From: Arctopsyche grandis
Lineage: Eukaryota; Arthropoda; Insecta; Trichoptera; Hydropsychidae
Length of the DNA stretch: 64,000 nt
Direction: 5' to 3'
Assembly: GCF_051622035.1 (NCBI RefSeq)
Contig: NC_135359.1
Location: forward strand, 33,137,501 to 33,201,500
Of this stretch, positions 1 to 12,699 are shown piece by piece. A program made the translations under genes and the position numbers. The notes beneath the pieces are model-generated. The model was not told the DNA's origin. It saw only the letters and a list, made by a program, of their open reading frames with translations, and ran no database searches. Numbering within the stretch: position 1 is the first letter of the stretch; the number at the start of each line of letters is the position of its first letter.

Positions 1-10
1 GCGGGAATAG

Positions 11-361
11 CCTTACAGGTGTGAAATCTGTCTAAAATCATATACTCAAAAATCTAGCTTAGAGACACATAAAAAATCGCATACTGGGATAAAACCACAC
101 AAATGTGACATTTGTTTAAAATCATTTGTTCGTAAAGTTCAACTTGTGTCACATTTGAGAACTCACACGGGGGAAAAGCCTTACAGGTGTGAAATCTGTC
201 TAAAATCATTTACTCAAAAATATAGCCTCGAGACACATACAAAATTGCATGCTGGTATAAAACCACACAAATGTGACATTTGTTTAAAATCATTTATCCG
301 AAAACATAAACTTGTGACACATTTAATATCTCACACGGGGGGAAAAGCTTTACAAGTGTGA
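11..361 (+). pseudogene. 3' fragment of a ZAD-type C2H2 zinc-finger gene (tandem paralogue, broken)
   Basis: In frame with the ATG at 146, the reading frame is open from 11 to 359 and encodes four C2H2 fingers of the [16 protein letters not shown] type. A stop (TAG at 8-10) sits where a linker Lys (AAG) is expected, so the fragment is closed upstream. The frame is lost again at a run of six G (337-342) in the HTGEKP linker, where intact copies have five, which leads to a stop at 359-361. A further finger (roughly 360-420) can be read out of frame. Finger order, linkers and 3' flank match the end of the gene at 4,190-6,081, so this is a tandem duplicate. The rest of the gene lies outside the window. 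Confidence 0.8.
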
Positions 362-419
362 AATTTGTTTAAAATCATTTACTCGAAAATCTATCCTCTG
401 GTCACATAATAAATTACAT

Positions 420-805
420 ACTGGAATGAATATAAAAAAATTGTTATTATATACATAAATACTGTTATTATTCTTACATTTTGGTTGCATGCGTGCCATG
501 ATGTTTTTGGTGCCCCCTTCTCATGTCATTTCAGTTTATTTAAATAATTTTAAGATAAATGATAAATGACAATTAAATGCACACTTCTATTATTTGGCTT
601 ACTTGTTTTATTTATTTTAAATGTAATAATTTTTATTTATTGGATGAAATTGTGGTAATTATGGTAAACATACTTCATCATCCTAAGCCAGGCGTCAAAG
701 TGCTCTAAAATTGTGGCAATTTCAACAGACGGGGTGAAACGTATGACTGGCGTAAGAAAAGAGTTTGTTGTTATTTTGAAATAACAACAAACCTATATCT
801 TCATG
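420..805 (+). repeat. 3' flank duplicated with 6,470-6,830
   Basis: The stretch after the broken finger array is nearly the same as that after the array at about 6,470. Shared features include the segment around TTGCATGCGTGCCATGATG, the following T-rich tract, and the ACAGACG...GTATGAC stretch. It marks the unit of a tandem gene duplication, about 6 kb long, that includes 3' UTR and intergenic DNA. Confidence 0.85.
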
Positions 806-1340
806 TTTTGTACATATATAAAACATTGCTAATTGTTGAATATGAGTAAATTGAGTAATTGTTGAATATGAGAAGTGAAAAATATGGAATAGTGCAAGTG
901 ATATTGTTTTGAGTTGCTGACTATCACCGATTTAATTACCAATGTATTGATAAGTAAGTAATACATATGTATATACAATAGAACCACGATTATCCGAATT
1001 GTTAAAAACAAACACAAATTTTACGATTTTGCTGCTTTGAAATGTATAACAAAAATTCTAAAATAAGAAGGAGCTACTAAATTATAATATGATATATCTA
1101 CTTTCAAATAAATTTTAAAATATATACCTTAATCTAAATTACAGGGACAAAATTTAAAAAAAACCTTTTATGCGCAGTAAATACAATGATTTATTATGTT
1201 TTCAACACATTATACATAAACATATTCTTGAATATATATTATAATATATAGATGACATATAGAAAATGTTATACAATGTAACAATGCTAAACAAATAATG
1301 TTACCGACGATTTATTTATGTAGATGAGATGTAACAAGTT
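806..1340. other. AT-rich stretch without a recognisable gene
   Basis: No convincing coding region, RNA gene or complete repeat is visible here. The short open frames are AT-rich and show no family resemblance. Confidence 0.5.
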
Positions 1341-1344
1341 CATA

Positions 1345-1890
1345 GCCAGCAGTTTGGCTTAGTGATAGCGTATATATTTAGCATCACTGAGGTCAAAGGT
1401 TCGAGTCCTCGCCACTGCTGGTTAGATTTGGGGGTTTTGTGACTCCAAATCGATCGTTTCTCTATCAGAGTTTGCCAATTTTATCTGATCATTGCTGAAA
1501 AGGTTCCTGAAAATTGGTATTAGATCTAATCCTGTTGTCACAAAAATCTGCCTGTGTATAATTTGTAATAATTATACACAGTAATCTGAAATCTATAGAT
1601 ATCTCTATCGACATCTCTATAATTTCGTATTTATTGTATGTATAAAAATTGTATACAAAAAAAAATCTAAAAATAATCCATAGAAGTCACTATGATTATT
1701 ATTTCTGATCAATTGTTATATTCTATATATTCTGATTGTATATGTATGTATTACTGTATTTCTGATTTCTGATTGTTTATGTATTTCATTAACGTACACC
1801 CGTCGCATTGGAGCAAATCTGTTATGGCGAGTGTGTATTGATTTGTGACAATAAAAAAAAATAAAAAAAAAAATAATAAAATGACGAATT
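1345..1890 (+). mobile_element. tRNA-derived SINE, family I (full length)
   Basis: The head carries pol III promoter-like boxes: an A box (TTGGCTTAGTG) and a B box (GGTTCGAGTCC). The head is bracketed by CCAGCAGT and ACTGCTGG. The body is shared with a minus-strand copy at 62,648-63,152. Near the 3' end (1,795-1,838) lies a stem-loop with arms TACACCCGTCGC and GGCGAGTGTGTA, followed by a short spacer and an A-rich tail. The loop resembles the 3' hairpins of other retroposons in this window (see findings). Confidence 0.8.
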
Positions 1891-2324
1891 CACTTTTAGA
1901 TACCGTCCATATTAAAGATGATTATTCATAATGTTTCTTAGATCTGTCTGTTACGCGATAGATTTCATAACGACAAGGATTTCTTTAATAGATGATATTA
2001 GAAACTTTTTATTTCAGTAGACGGTGAACGAAATGTTAATGAAATAAATTATTTTAGTCACCGCTTTGTCCATGTTATATACTCGTATATATAATTGGTA
2101 TTAGTTTGTCACCGGACTGATACCAAAATATTCAATACCCTGTAATTCATTTCATTGCATTCTTTCAATACAAACATTTTCATTAAACATCTGAATTATG
2201 TTTTTATTCTAAATCGGCTATTCAGTACATAAGTAAGTATATGAAATGAAGACATACATATGTATGTACTAAAATCTGTTGGTAACGCGATAGATTTAAG
2301 AGGGCTGGACAGCAGCGCCTTGTC

Positions 2325-3240
2325 CATACAAACGTACTATACTTCTCCCTTCCTCAATTATGGCACTAGAGAAAATATTTTTTAATATGCTATGGATATC
2401 CACCATTGGGGTGCATCTATCGTTTTATTTTTTTTGATTTATTATTTTTTATAGGAGCTAGGAGCCGCCAAACATCTATAAAATCGCCTCTTTTTTACAC
2501 CCACGAAAAGAGTCTAGCGTGGTTATTTAACGGTCGATTTTTAAAAAAATACGCCGATAGATGCACAGAAAATATCTTTCTCATACCGATGATGAAATTT
2601 TTTTAAAAATTGGTCCAGTTTTGGAGGAGAAAATAGTAGAATACAAAACCTCGATTTTGTCAATTTAAAACACGTTTTATCTAGTCGAAGCGCAACTGTC
2701 GCATTCACTCAATATATATATTGATATATATTGTCGCATTCACTCAATATATACATACACTCAATATATATATCGAAGAAAGGAACAAAATTAAGGTTTC
2801 GGGTGTACAGCCCTCTTAATAACGACAAGGATTTCTTTAATATGTACAAATGATCGGTATTAGTTTGTCTGTTTATGACTTTCCATCGCAAAGTCAAAAT
2901 TTAAATGAAACGTTATTCCGAATCAAAGCCAGCGATCTCATATACATATTTCACAACAATAGCCAAGTCTTACGATGGCATAATCATCGCTCTTGCACAA
3001 ACATGCAGAATTAATCTCTGGCAACGTCCCATTTGACTATTCCAGAAGAAAGAATTCATCGCTCCGAAGTTGAGAAACGAAAACGAGCTTCTTTGTACAT
3101 ATCATTACTATTGTAACAAGTGAACATAAATAAAGGATCCTCTTACTAACACAATCAGTGTTTTCATAGACCGAGATACTTTGATACACACCTTCCCGCT
3201 GTACATTTACAGAATTAAGATTAAACTGTGATTTGACATT
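2325..3240 (+). mobile_element. Composite LINE 3' end plus LTR-like block, inverted copy of 54,107-55,230
   Basis: It begins with the last codons of a CR1-like reverse transcriptase (ending NYGTREN-IF) and its 3' UTR (to about 2,680). Next come TCACTCAATATATA repeats and a block ending near TTTCATAGACCGAGATAC that resembles an LTR end. The same series with the same junctions lies on the other strand at 54,107-55,230. No intact protein is encoded. Confidence 0.7.
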
Positions 3241-3416
3241 GCAACCTTCTCGAATGCGAGCGTCAGATGAGCTGACTCTGATGAGATGCCCGCGAACTCC
3301 TCGCGAAAACCACAACCAACGACCACGGCCACGAGGGCATTTGGCTCGAACATATGTCTAGTCGATAATAATAAAAATTTCGTAAATAAAAAGTATTTGC
3401 GAATATTTTTGTTTGT

Positions 3417-3600
3417 GTGACCAGTTATCATACGACCAATTTGTAATTTTTGGGTGTGACCAGTTTTCTCGTGACCGATTTTAGGTGACCAGTTTTCTCG
3501 TGACCAGTTTTAGCGTGACGGGTGATCACGAGTGACCGATCTAGAGCGACCGGTTGTCCTGTAACCGGTTCACATTTGACTAGTAGTCCGTTTACCTTCC
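3417..3600 (+). repeat. GTGACC-rich repeat (half of a foldback element)
   Basis: About ten copies of a GTGACC(A/G) word recur every 13-20 bp. The right part (CGACCGGTTGTCCTG and neighbours) matches the right arm of the foldback at 17,590-17,810. The open frames across it, with repeated VT/KTGH words, are products of the repeat and not genes. Confidence 0.7.
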
Positions 3601-3654
3601 AAGAGCTATTCGACTTCTCAATAAAATCGTTGGTGCCGTGCCTGAATGCGATAT

Positions 3655-3689
3655 TTTCCACCTAAGTGATACGCTCACTTAGGTGGAAA
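3655..3689. repeat. Perfect 15-bp hairpin
   Basis: TTTCCACCTAAGTGA (3,655-3,669), a 5-bp spacer, then its exact reverse complement (3,675-3,689). No T-run follows and the role is unknown. Confidence 0.8.
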
Positions 3690-4189
3690 GTATCGGATAT
3701 TATTTTATCATATTCGTCATATTTATATTTATTAAAATGTCTTTGATATGTTTTCGTGTTTGAAAGAATATTCAATATTGGTGTTGGTGTGTGGCTTTTA
3801 ACAATAATCTCTTTTTCATTATATGGTAGAGACGCAAATGTCATTTTTAGTACATTTTTAATTAAACAATTGCAATTGTTATTAACAACGGCGATAAATC
3901 TACTTACATTGTTACTTTGGCTATCTATATTGAGGGTCATAATAAATAGTAATTTAGGACGTAATAAATTACAATTAAATAATAAAAGTGAATAACTTAA
4001 GTTAATAAGTACTGATCAAGTTTATAATTAATTACTGATAAATTTTTCATTTTTTTACTAACCAAATAATTTGTTAGCTAGCATTTCTCTGGTATAACTA
4101 GTACCAAATTTAGACCAAAGAAGTCACTAAAAAAAATAGCAGGGCAAAGGCAAGTCGTCTGGTTGGTGTCAGAGTAAAATACAGGGACG

Positions 4190-6081
4190 ATGGAGTGCAG
4201 GCTTTGTCTTGGATCAGCTCCGGCCGAGTCTTCCGTCTCCATCTTCCAGAGACCAGGTCCTCATCCAGAGCGTCTGGAGCAACGCATTCGGACCGGCTGT
4301 CAGATTTATGTAGGTTACTGGTTACAGGTTACAATACTGTTGTGGACCCAATTGGTTCTCCCAACTCTTCTCACCGCTCAATCCTATTGTTTTTTTCATT
4401 TGATCTGCAGGTTAAAAGAGGCGATGGGTTGCCAGACACGGTGTGTTTTTCGTGTAAGACCAATCTCGAATCGTTGATCAGCTTTCGAAAGGCTTGCTTT
4501 CGAAGCCACGAAACATCTCAACTGAGGTTAGCTGATTGCTTGAACATCAAGACTGAAGAAGTTTTCTTGGAAGATCTAATATGGGACGATGAGCCTTCAC
4601 AATCGACAATTCAACGAAAGGATAGTGAAATTTGTCTAAAACCATTTACTCAAAAATCTAACCATAAGAAACAAAAAAAATTGCATACTGGGATAAATCT
4701 ACACAAGTGTGAAATTTGTCTAAAATCATTTACTAGAAAATCTACCCTCGATACACATAAAAAATCGCATGCTGGGATAAAACCACACAAATGTGACATT
4801 TGTTTAAAATCATTTGTTCGGAAAGGAGAACTTGTGTCACATTTGAGAACTCACACGGGGGAAAAGCCTTACAGGTGTGAAATCTGTCTAAAATCATTTA
4901 CTCAAAAATCTAGCCTCGAGACACATAAAAAATTGCATGCTGGGATAAAACCACACCAATGTGACATTTGTTTAAAATCATTTAATTATAAAAATAAACT
5001 TTTAATACATATAAGAGCTCACACGGGGGAAAAGCCTTACAGGTGTGAAATTTGTCTAAAATCATTTACTCAAAAATCTAGCCTCGATTCACATAAAAAA
5101 TGGCATACTGGGATAAAACCACACAAATGTGACATTTGTTTTAAATCATTTATTCGTAAAGATGAACTTGTGTCACATTTGAGAACTCACACGGGGGAAA
5201 AGCCTTACAGGTGTAAAATCTGTCTAAAATCATTTACTCACAAATGTAGCCTCGAGACACATGAAAAATTGCATGCTGGGATAAAACCACACAAATGTAA
5301 AATTTGTTTAAAATTATTTTCTCAAAAATCTAACCTCGTGTCACATGAAAAATTGCATGCTGGGATAAAACCACACGAATGTAAAATTTGTTTAAAATTA
5401 TTTTCTCATAAATCTTACCTCGTGTCACATGAAAAATCGCATGCTGGGATAAAACCACACAAATGTGACATTTGTTTAAAATCATTTAGTTCTAAAAATA
5501 AGCTCGTGAGACATTTGATATCTCACACGGGGGAAAAGCCATACCATTGTGAAATCTGTCTAAAATCATTTACTCAAAAATCTAACCTCGAGACACATAA
5601 AAAATTGCATGCTGGGATAAAACCACACAAATGTGACATTTGTTTAAAATCATATGTTCGTAAAGATGAACTTGTGTCACATTTGAGAACTCACACGGGG
5701 GAAAAGCCTTACAGGTGCGAAATATGTCTAAAATCATTTACTCAAAAATCTAACCTCGAGACACATAAAAAAATGCATGCTGGGATAAAACCACACCAAT
5801 GTGACATTTGTTTAAAATCATTTATTTATAAAAATAACCTTGTGATACATTTGAGATCTCACACGGGGGAAAAGCCTTACAGGTGCAAAATCTGTCTAAA
5901 ATCATTTACTCAAAAATCTAGCCTCGAGACACATGAAAAATTGCATGCTGGGATAAAACCACACAAATGTAAAATTTGTTTAAAATCATTTTCTCAAAAA
6001 TGTAACCTCAAAAAACATAAAAAATTGCATTTGAAAACTCACACAAAGGGAAAGAACCACACAAATGTAAAATTTGTTTAA
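4190..6081 (+). CDS. ZAD-C2H2 zinc-finger protein with a long finger array
   Basis: Two exons join in phase 0: 4,190-4,309 (donor GTAGGT) and 4,411-6,081 (acceptor CTGCAG), giving 596 residues. The start is the ATG opening MECRLC, the usual ZAD N-terminus. The ZAD has two Cys pairs, CRLC (residues 3-6) and CFSC in exon 2. ZADs are known as protein-interaction, often dimerising, domains of insect nuclear zinc-finger factors. After an acidic linker ([13 protein letters not shown]) come one degenerate and 16 well-formed C2H2 fingers. Linkers alternate strictly between TGEKP and AGIKP through most of the array. A sequence-specific nuclear DNA-binding protein is inferred; the target is unknown. 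The frame ends soon after a disturbed finger-17 linker (HLKTHTKGK), and more fingers lie downstream out of frame, so this allele is C-terminally shortened. A longer open frame from 4,195 only reads through the intron. Confidence 0.85.
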
Positions 6082-6830
<749 letters not shown>

Positions 6831-7129
6831 GGTAGTTGCTTACCATTAAGAAGCGCTTTGTGTGCAGACATTTCCAGAAAAAAATTGCAAAGTATTCGAG
6901 TATTGGTGATTAAGATTATCAACTCCATTATAACTAATGCTCTTAATCCTCGCCAATTTAAGAATTTTTACTTGAAATAGAAAGTGAGTACGCAGATCTT
7001 CTGCTGCATAACGAGGTGCGTTGGTTATAAAGAGGAAACGTTTCGCTTCCTTATTAACAGAAATTAAAACATTTCTCCTTGAGAACACTACCCAGAACTA
7101 ACGGACAATCGTTGGTGGACTGTGCTTTA

Positions 7130-7410
7130 TCATTGTAAAACAAAATACTCCTGTATAACACAATCATTAAACCGATATGGACCTACGGAATACAACTCTG
7201 GGTCTCTGCTAGCGGGTCCAACATTAAATCCTACAACGGTTCCAGAACAAAACCTTGCGAACAATAACTCGAGCCCCGTGGGTCACAAAAAATACTGAGA
7301 TACACGAGTATCTTAATTAATATCCCAACCGTCAAGGAAGTAGCCGCGAAACTCAATTTCGGTTTTAGGAAGCGTCTTGCGTGCCACCCAAATCCTTTGG
7401 AGTATTTGAT
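7130..7410 (+). pseudogene. Jockey-type LINE reverse transcriptase C-terminal fragment
   Basis: A degraded match to the conserved KPIWTYGIQLW segment that is intact at 55,435-56,018, followed by SNIKS...RTKPCEQ, then frame loss. It is a 5'-truncated, mutated LINE. Confidence 0.65.
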
Positions 7411-7673
7411 TTTTGATTTTTAAATGCTTTTTATTATTACGAAATTATGTTCACAATACATCTTATATCTATTTTAATAGCTACTGATCTACTGATCATT
7501 TTCTATTTTACAATTTTAATTTAATTTGGTTAGTAATCACAGTATTATATTATTCTAATGTTAATCTAAAGCATAATAGGAAAAAGAGCTCAAAAACCTA
7601 TTTACAATCCTTATAAATGTTCATAATACATCTAATACATAATATTAATTAAAGACTCTCTAAAGTCGATGAC

Positions 7674-8360
7674 CTAAAGTAGATTGTGTTTAGGTAATCT
7701 GTGTTTATACCTGAAGGGTATAGACATTTTGTTGTAATCACCGAGATTCTTCACAAGTGTGTTAGTATGGTTATTAGTGATTCTTTCATAGAATCTACTG
7801 GTTAGTTTGTTAGTAATGTCTGTAACAAACGGAATATTATATATAGCATGCAGTTTTTTCAGGTTAGTATATATGGGTGTATTATAAATTATTTTAAGGG
7901 ATTTATTTTGTATTACTTGGAGCTTGGAAAGGTTAGTATTCGAGGCGTTATTCCATACAGGTGTAGCATAGGTTAATAATGGTAATATGAGCGCGCGATA
8001 TAATTTTATTTTATTTAGCGTTGATAAAGAACTATGGCGATTAAATATTGGATATATTGAGGATATACCCCGCATCGCCTTGCATTTCGCTGCCTCAATG
8101 TGAGGTGCCCATCTCATTCTTTTATCAAACGTTACTCCTAAATATTTTATTACTGACTGCCATTTCAGACTTTCTCCAGAGGGGATTTTCAGATCTGAAC
8201 TTGGCTTATGTTTTCTAACACTAAAGAATATGGCGTCTGTTTTGGTTTGATTAATTTGAATTTTCCACTTAGTGAAGTGTTCAGTCATTGTTTTAATTGC
8301 AAATTCAAGATTTTTAAGAATATTTGGAGTATGGGTATGGTATGCTAAAGGAGAAATCAA
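7674..8360 (-). pseudogene. Jockey-clade reverse transcriptase C-terminal half
   Basis: 228 open codons carry the region after the catalytic YADD box: FTKWKIQINQTKT, KYLGVTFDKRMRW, YPIFNRHSSLS and LLTYATPVWNN, the usual thumb signatures of jockey-like LINEs. The palm domain and the endonuclease are missing, so the element is 5'-truncated. It lies against the TIR element at 8,397. Confidence 0.8.
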
Positions 8361-8396
8361 TGAAAAGATTTAAAAGAAACGGCCTTTGATAAATAA

Positions 8397-9055
8397 TAAC
8401 ACTAAGCAACAAACAAAAAAAATACCAGAGCGGAGACTAGCCAATCTTTACTAAGTTGCTTTACTAAATCGCGTAATATGTTAGGGCAAGTGAGATGGCA
8501 TGTAGTCCGACCGCTGTACTCTGTGAGGTGGACTACATGCCATCTCGCTTGCCCTAACATATTACGCGATACAACCATATATACAACGAAAGCATTTAAA
8601 TTGCAATTACCGCTTTAGTTAGTACGTTTAGATAAAAAAAAAATATTGAGATAGAAAACCAATCCTTATAAACGTGGTGAAATAAAAAATTTGCCAAATA
8701 AATGAAAAATAGCACGGAAAAAAAATCCGTAAAAAAAAATATATTTTTGACTTTTAAAATTCGCTAGACAATTAATTAGAAGTATTTTAAAGCAATGAAA
8801 TATAACAATTAATAGGAAAAATATCTGACTATTGATTCCAATACTCACTTTGAGCGTAACAATCCTAAATTTTGAGTTAAAGACCGCAAAAGCCAAAAAA
8901 CTGTACAAATCGCGGATTTTTTTAAACGCTCATATCTCGTAAACGATCACCCACAAACAAAAATCAATATCATATTCGAATTCAGTGGGTCAAACTTAGT
9001 AAAGATTGGTTAGTCTCCGCTCTGGTAACTCAAAAACGTGATTTTTTGTTGCTCA
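8397..9055. mobile_element. MITE with CACTRAGCAAC-type inverted ends and TAA target duplication
   Basis: The left end (CACTAAGCAACAAA... with ACCAGAGCGGAGACTAGCC) and the right end (GGTTAGTCTCCGCTCTGGT ... TTGTTGCTCAGTG) are inverted copies. TAA flanks both sides. No transposase is encoded. A second, diverged copy lies in an AP-3 intron at 28,268-29,090. Confidence 0.75.
8468..8570. repeat. Nested 41-bp-arm hairpin
   Basis: Arms at 8,468-8,508 and 8,530-8,570 are almost perfectly complementary (from ATCGCGTAATATGTTAGGGC to the mirrored end) around a 21-bp loop. It lies near the left end of the MITE and may be a small element nested in it. Confidence 0.8.
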
Positions 9056-9060
9056 GTGTA

Positions 9061-9604
9061 ATGAAATCCACACGATGAAGCAACAATTAAACAAACTAAT
9101 AAAAGTCGAAGACTGATCTTAGTTAAAAAAAAAATCAGTGATGAATCCAAAAATTTTATTTCATGGTAGAAGTTAAGTCTCATCTAAATCAGCTTAATCG
9201 TAAACTACAGGGGATGGAAACACAATTTTTTCGATATTGGGAGAAGTTATTTCATTCGAAAACAAATTATCCCTTTTGATGCAAGATTTTGAAAGGGAAA
9301 CTATGATTCACTTTCCAAGCCTGCTGAAACATCAGCAAGAAAATAATTCTGATAATGACATTTGCTATTTCAAAACGATAACTTTAAATATGCGCTGGGT
9401 CAAGAATCTTATTTTGATAAGACGCATTATCTATCACCACAACAGAATTTGGTTCCAAATTTTGAATCAATTTCTCGATTAACCATTTCATATAATTGTC
9501 GAAGTTCACGTCATGATGATAGTCTTCGGTTCTTTGGTGAGCCTTATAGATGAGAAAGGCATTTGGAATAAAGCCTCGTTCTGTACCGGCGTGTACAATT
9601 ATAA
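9061..9604. other. No recognised gene
   Basis: Short overlapping open frames only, with no family resemblance. Probably intergenic or decayed repeat. Confidence 0.4.
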
Positions 9605-11014
9605 GGGCGCGATCACACAGCGAGGGAGCGGTATGCTGTACGCGAGATATATTTTTTTAGATAGTTTTAAACACACAAAAAATAGGGTCATACCCGGTAT
9701 GATACGCCGGATCTTGCGGGATCGGAGCGGTCTCGCTGAAATTCTATAGAATTGTTTATACTAACTTGACGGTGATATATACCAATTCGTCGACCCTCGG
9801 ACGACGCTTGACAGTGATCGATAACGGTGTATCCCATATTATACTAGATAATTAGAAACGGAAAAGTATTCCGTTTTTAGATGACAATGGAGTTTTTTTG
9901 GTAACATATGTGCATTGTTGCACTTGTTGCACGTGCACGTGCAAGAAGAAGTACGAAGAAGCATACAACAGAGATCGCGCGCATTTTTCTCCCCATTCAC
10001 ACGTGAAACATGGCTATGTATAGTAGTGATCAGACGGATCTGACGTCATAGACACATTCGTACTGTCGCACAACTTCTATTAATTTTTCTGACATTATGA
10101 ACTGCGATGTACCGATATTATGAAATGCGATGACCGAGCTCAAAAGACGAACTGTTTGTGATGTTAAACACAAAACTGCAATTGCAGTCACCACTTTCTT
10201 GAGTATAAAAAATACTTTGTTCTTGATATAAAATAAAGTAAAAATGGGCTCTCTTTAAGCGAACATGTTATTGTATCGACATGTACATACATTCATACGG
10301 AAATGCATTCAGTATCAATTAGTTACAGTCCGTATTGAGTGCACTATAGCCCTTTACGTAAAAAACATCTTTGTTCGTTTATCTGTTGATGGTATTAGGG
10401 ATTTAAGTACGTATTTAGTTTTTGTACCAAAAAACTTGAGTCTATAGTCTAGTCATTTCTGTTTATTTAGTAACAATTGGTTCCGGTAAACAATTAGTGT
10501 ACAACATAAAACCCTTTATGCTGAAAACATCTTTGTCCGTGATCGCAGAGTTTGTTTATGAAAGTATCGAATGAGTATTTACATAATTCTTAAACCTACC
10601 CGGAAATATTAGTCAATTTTTGTTATAAACCGGACACTTGTTTGTCTATTTTTGTTAATTGTTTACTAATTAAGTTTAAAACTGAATTATTAAACAATAA
10701 AAGCTTGAAATCCTTAATGTAATTTGTATTTTCTATAATCTTATTATTCCGACAAGTTCTGCTATATTTTTTTGCAAATATGGGATACACCGTTATCGAT
10801 CACTGTCAAGCGTCGTCCGAGGGTCGACGAATTGGTATATATCACCGTCAAGTTAGTATAAACAATTCTATAGAATTTCAACGAGACCGCTCCGATCCCG
10901 CAAGATCCGGCGTATCATACCGGGTATGACCCTATTTTTTGTGTGTGTTTAAAACTATCTAAAAAAAAATATCCCGCCTACAGCATACCGCTCCCTCGCT
11001 GTGTGATCGCGCCC
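9605..11014. mobile_element. Non-autonomous DNA transposon with about 235-bp terminal inverted repeats
   Basis: The ends GGGCGCGATCACACAG and its complement are flanked by TAA (9,602-9,604 and 11,015-11,017). The inverted repeats extend to about 9,840 and from about 10,776, with very few mismatches. The 935-bp core has no transposase. A 3-bp TAA duplication fits PIF/Harbinger-type insertion. Related ends are seen at 42,838, 58,403-59,076 and 61,344. Confidence 0.8.
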
Positions 11015-11300
11015 TAAACCTCGCACCTTTGGATGCCAGATTTTTCATGCCACTTCCCAAAGAATCTCCCCACGCCATTGACTTAACGTGTGCTGAATGT
11101 ATGTATGTCTGTATGTTTCATCGGTATACACGATTGGTCTTCCTTCTGCTCTAAATTGAGCTATCGACCTTAAAATGTAATCCTTTTATAAAAAAATGCA
11201 CATTTTCTCTTGTATCATTTCCTGTTATCGGACATTTTTTTTCAGTGGAATCCAATTTTTTTCAAAGCTTGTGAAGAGTATAGGATGGGTTAAAGGTTTC

Positions 11301-11313
11301 GTCGGCGTCACCA
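11301..11313 (-). promoter_or_regulatory. Primer-binding site, tRNA-Trp type
   Basis: The minus strand reads TGGTGACGCCGAC next to the LTR end, one mismatch from the complement of the tRNA-Trp 3' end (TGGTGACCCCGACGTGA, seen intact at 17,562). tRNA-Trp priming is known for the CsRn1 clade of Ty3/gypsy elements. Confidence 0.65.
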
Positions 11314-11655
11314 GTTATAGGACGGGTTAAAGGTTTCGACCATTTACCGGCCTATGGAAACACAGTTGAGTTTGAAAGATGATCGTTTATTTTTGGTCAA
11401 TTGTTACAATGGTTATTGTATGTACGAAGAGGTTGAGCTTCGGAGAAGTGATCTGGTTGAACTTCAGAGGTTCACTCTGGTGTTGGGAGCTGCTGCGTCG
11501 CTTTATATACGTTCTGGCTTGACGCGTGCCGCGCGCAGATGCTTTGTCTTCGTTTCCAGGACACGTGTGTTAGAGACACGTGTTGACCTATTTTCGAGGC
11601 GCGTGCTCGGTACACGTGTGGTGTATAGGGTAAAAGTACTACTTCCAGTTTAGAT
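11314..11655 (-). mobile_element. LTR relic (Ty3/gypsy-like) on the minus strand
   Basis: Read on the minus strand it carries a TATAAA-like box and ends with CCTATAAC directly before a primer-binding site. It is the same LTR family as at 15,475, 17,097 and 23,815. No internal coding region remains. Confidence 0.65.
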
Positions 11656-11839
11656 AAAAATAATTTTATATATACATATGTACATACATATATAAAATTA
11701 TAAAAATAATAAAAAGACAATCAGAAACACACACTCAGACACACAATTTTCTAGATTATGAAAACGTGATCAGTGATCGATTCTGACTTTGAATTTTTGC
11801 ATGATCTCAAAACTTCATCTATTGTTATTGCGTACATAT

Positions 11840-12045
11840 TATTTTTATTATTTTTATTTTACATATATACCAGGAAGGCCTTACAGGTAAATCCCAATGC
11901 GCCTTCCTGGCCAATTACAAATACAAATGCAGCATTTTTATTATAAGTCGTTGAATTGCGAGACACTGAAAAAACTCGCAAATTAACGAGACATCTATGA
12001 ATTGTACATAATATACATACATAGATTGTACATATGTACATACAT
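11840..12045 (-). mobile_element. SINE family II 3' part with terminal hairpin
   Basis: The minus strand carries the same 3' body as the SINE at 37,272-37,705 (AATTGCGAGACACTG / TCTCGTAATTCAGCGAC region). It ends with the hairpin at 11,870-11,910 (arms CCAGGAAGGC and GCCTTCCTGG) and an A-rich tail. Confidence 0.75.
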
Positions 12046-12189
12046 AGATAAAGTTAAAAGACAGTCGGCAGAAATTAAGTTAATTGATAGTTTTTTAGTG
12101 ACACAGTTTGATGGACGATTTTTGTTGACCATGTGAAGATTTCCGGAAAAAAATTTCCGCCCGCGGCGCTTTTTTCAGTTTTTATACCT

Positions 12190-12285
12190 CAAGTGGTGTA
12201 GCAACGAACCAACACGGCCGAGTTGGTCCCAAGTCGCAGGATGGTGACCGAAACTCGAGCATGTTATAGGGCCGCCACAACATCA
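12190..12285 (-). mobile_element. TRIM-type LTR fragment, minus strand
   Basis: The reverse complement begins TGTGGCGGCC and shares TCGAGTTTCGGTCACC and GGGACCAACTCGGC with the LTR-like copy at 12,700. Confidence 0.7.
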
Positions 12286-12465
12286 AACGCCTACGGTTGG
12301 CCAGTTTCAACCAATGTAAAATCAACGGTGTACGTTACACATCTTTTTAAAACCATGAAAACGTGATAAAGAATCGAAACAGTCAAAATCTCAAAGTTGA
12401 ATTTTCTCAAAATCATAAAACTGATGATACTCGGTAAATGTAGAATCTATTTTATTTTTTTACTT

Positions 12466-12626
12466 TGTGGCGGCTCGCTATACGACATGGTCGAGTTTGG
12501 TCACCTTCCTGCGAGTGGGGACCAACTCGATTGTGTTCGGAGTTAGCTACCTCACTCTGCCTTCAGCTGTCATAAATAAAACACGTGCATTAACATGCCA
12601 GTCGTCTCATTCGTCCATCCCCTATA
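12466..12626 (+). mobile_element. Solo LTR of the TRIM family with ACTT target duplication
   Basis: 161 bp starting TGTGGCGGCTCGC, closely matching both LTRs of the element at 16,014-17,092. ACTT flanks it at 12,462-12,465 and 12,627-12,630, so it is a genuine insertion reduced to a solo LTR. Confidence 0.85.
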
Positions 12627-12699
12627 ACTTTATCTACACCATGTTCACAAATATTGTTTGCGTGTACATATCATTTTAATTCAAGAAACTTAAACTCCT

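Noticed and set aside
4780-6080. CRISPR-like regular repeat array
   Set aside because: The period comes from zinc-finger codons (84/168 bp); the sequence is open reading frame in an insect genome.
4195-6081. 628-aa frame starting at 4,195
   Set aside because: It reads through a clear intron (4,310-4,410) and starts out of frame with the ZAD; the ATG at 4,190 gives the proper ZAD after splicing.
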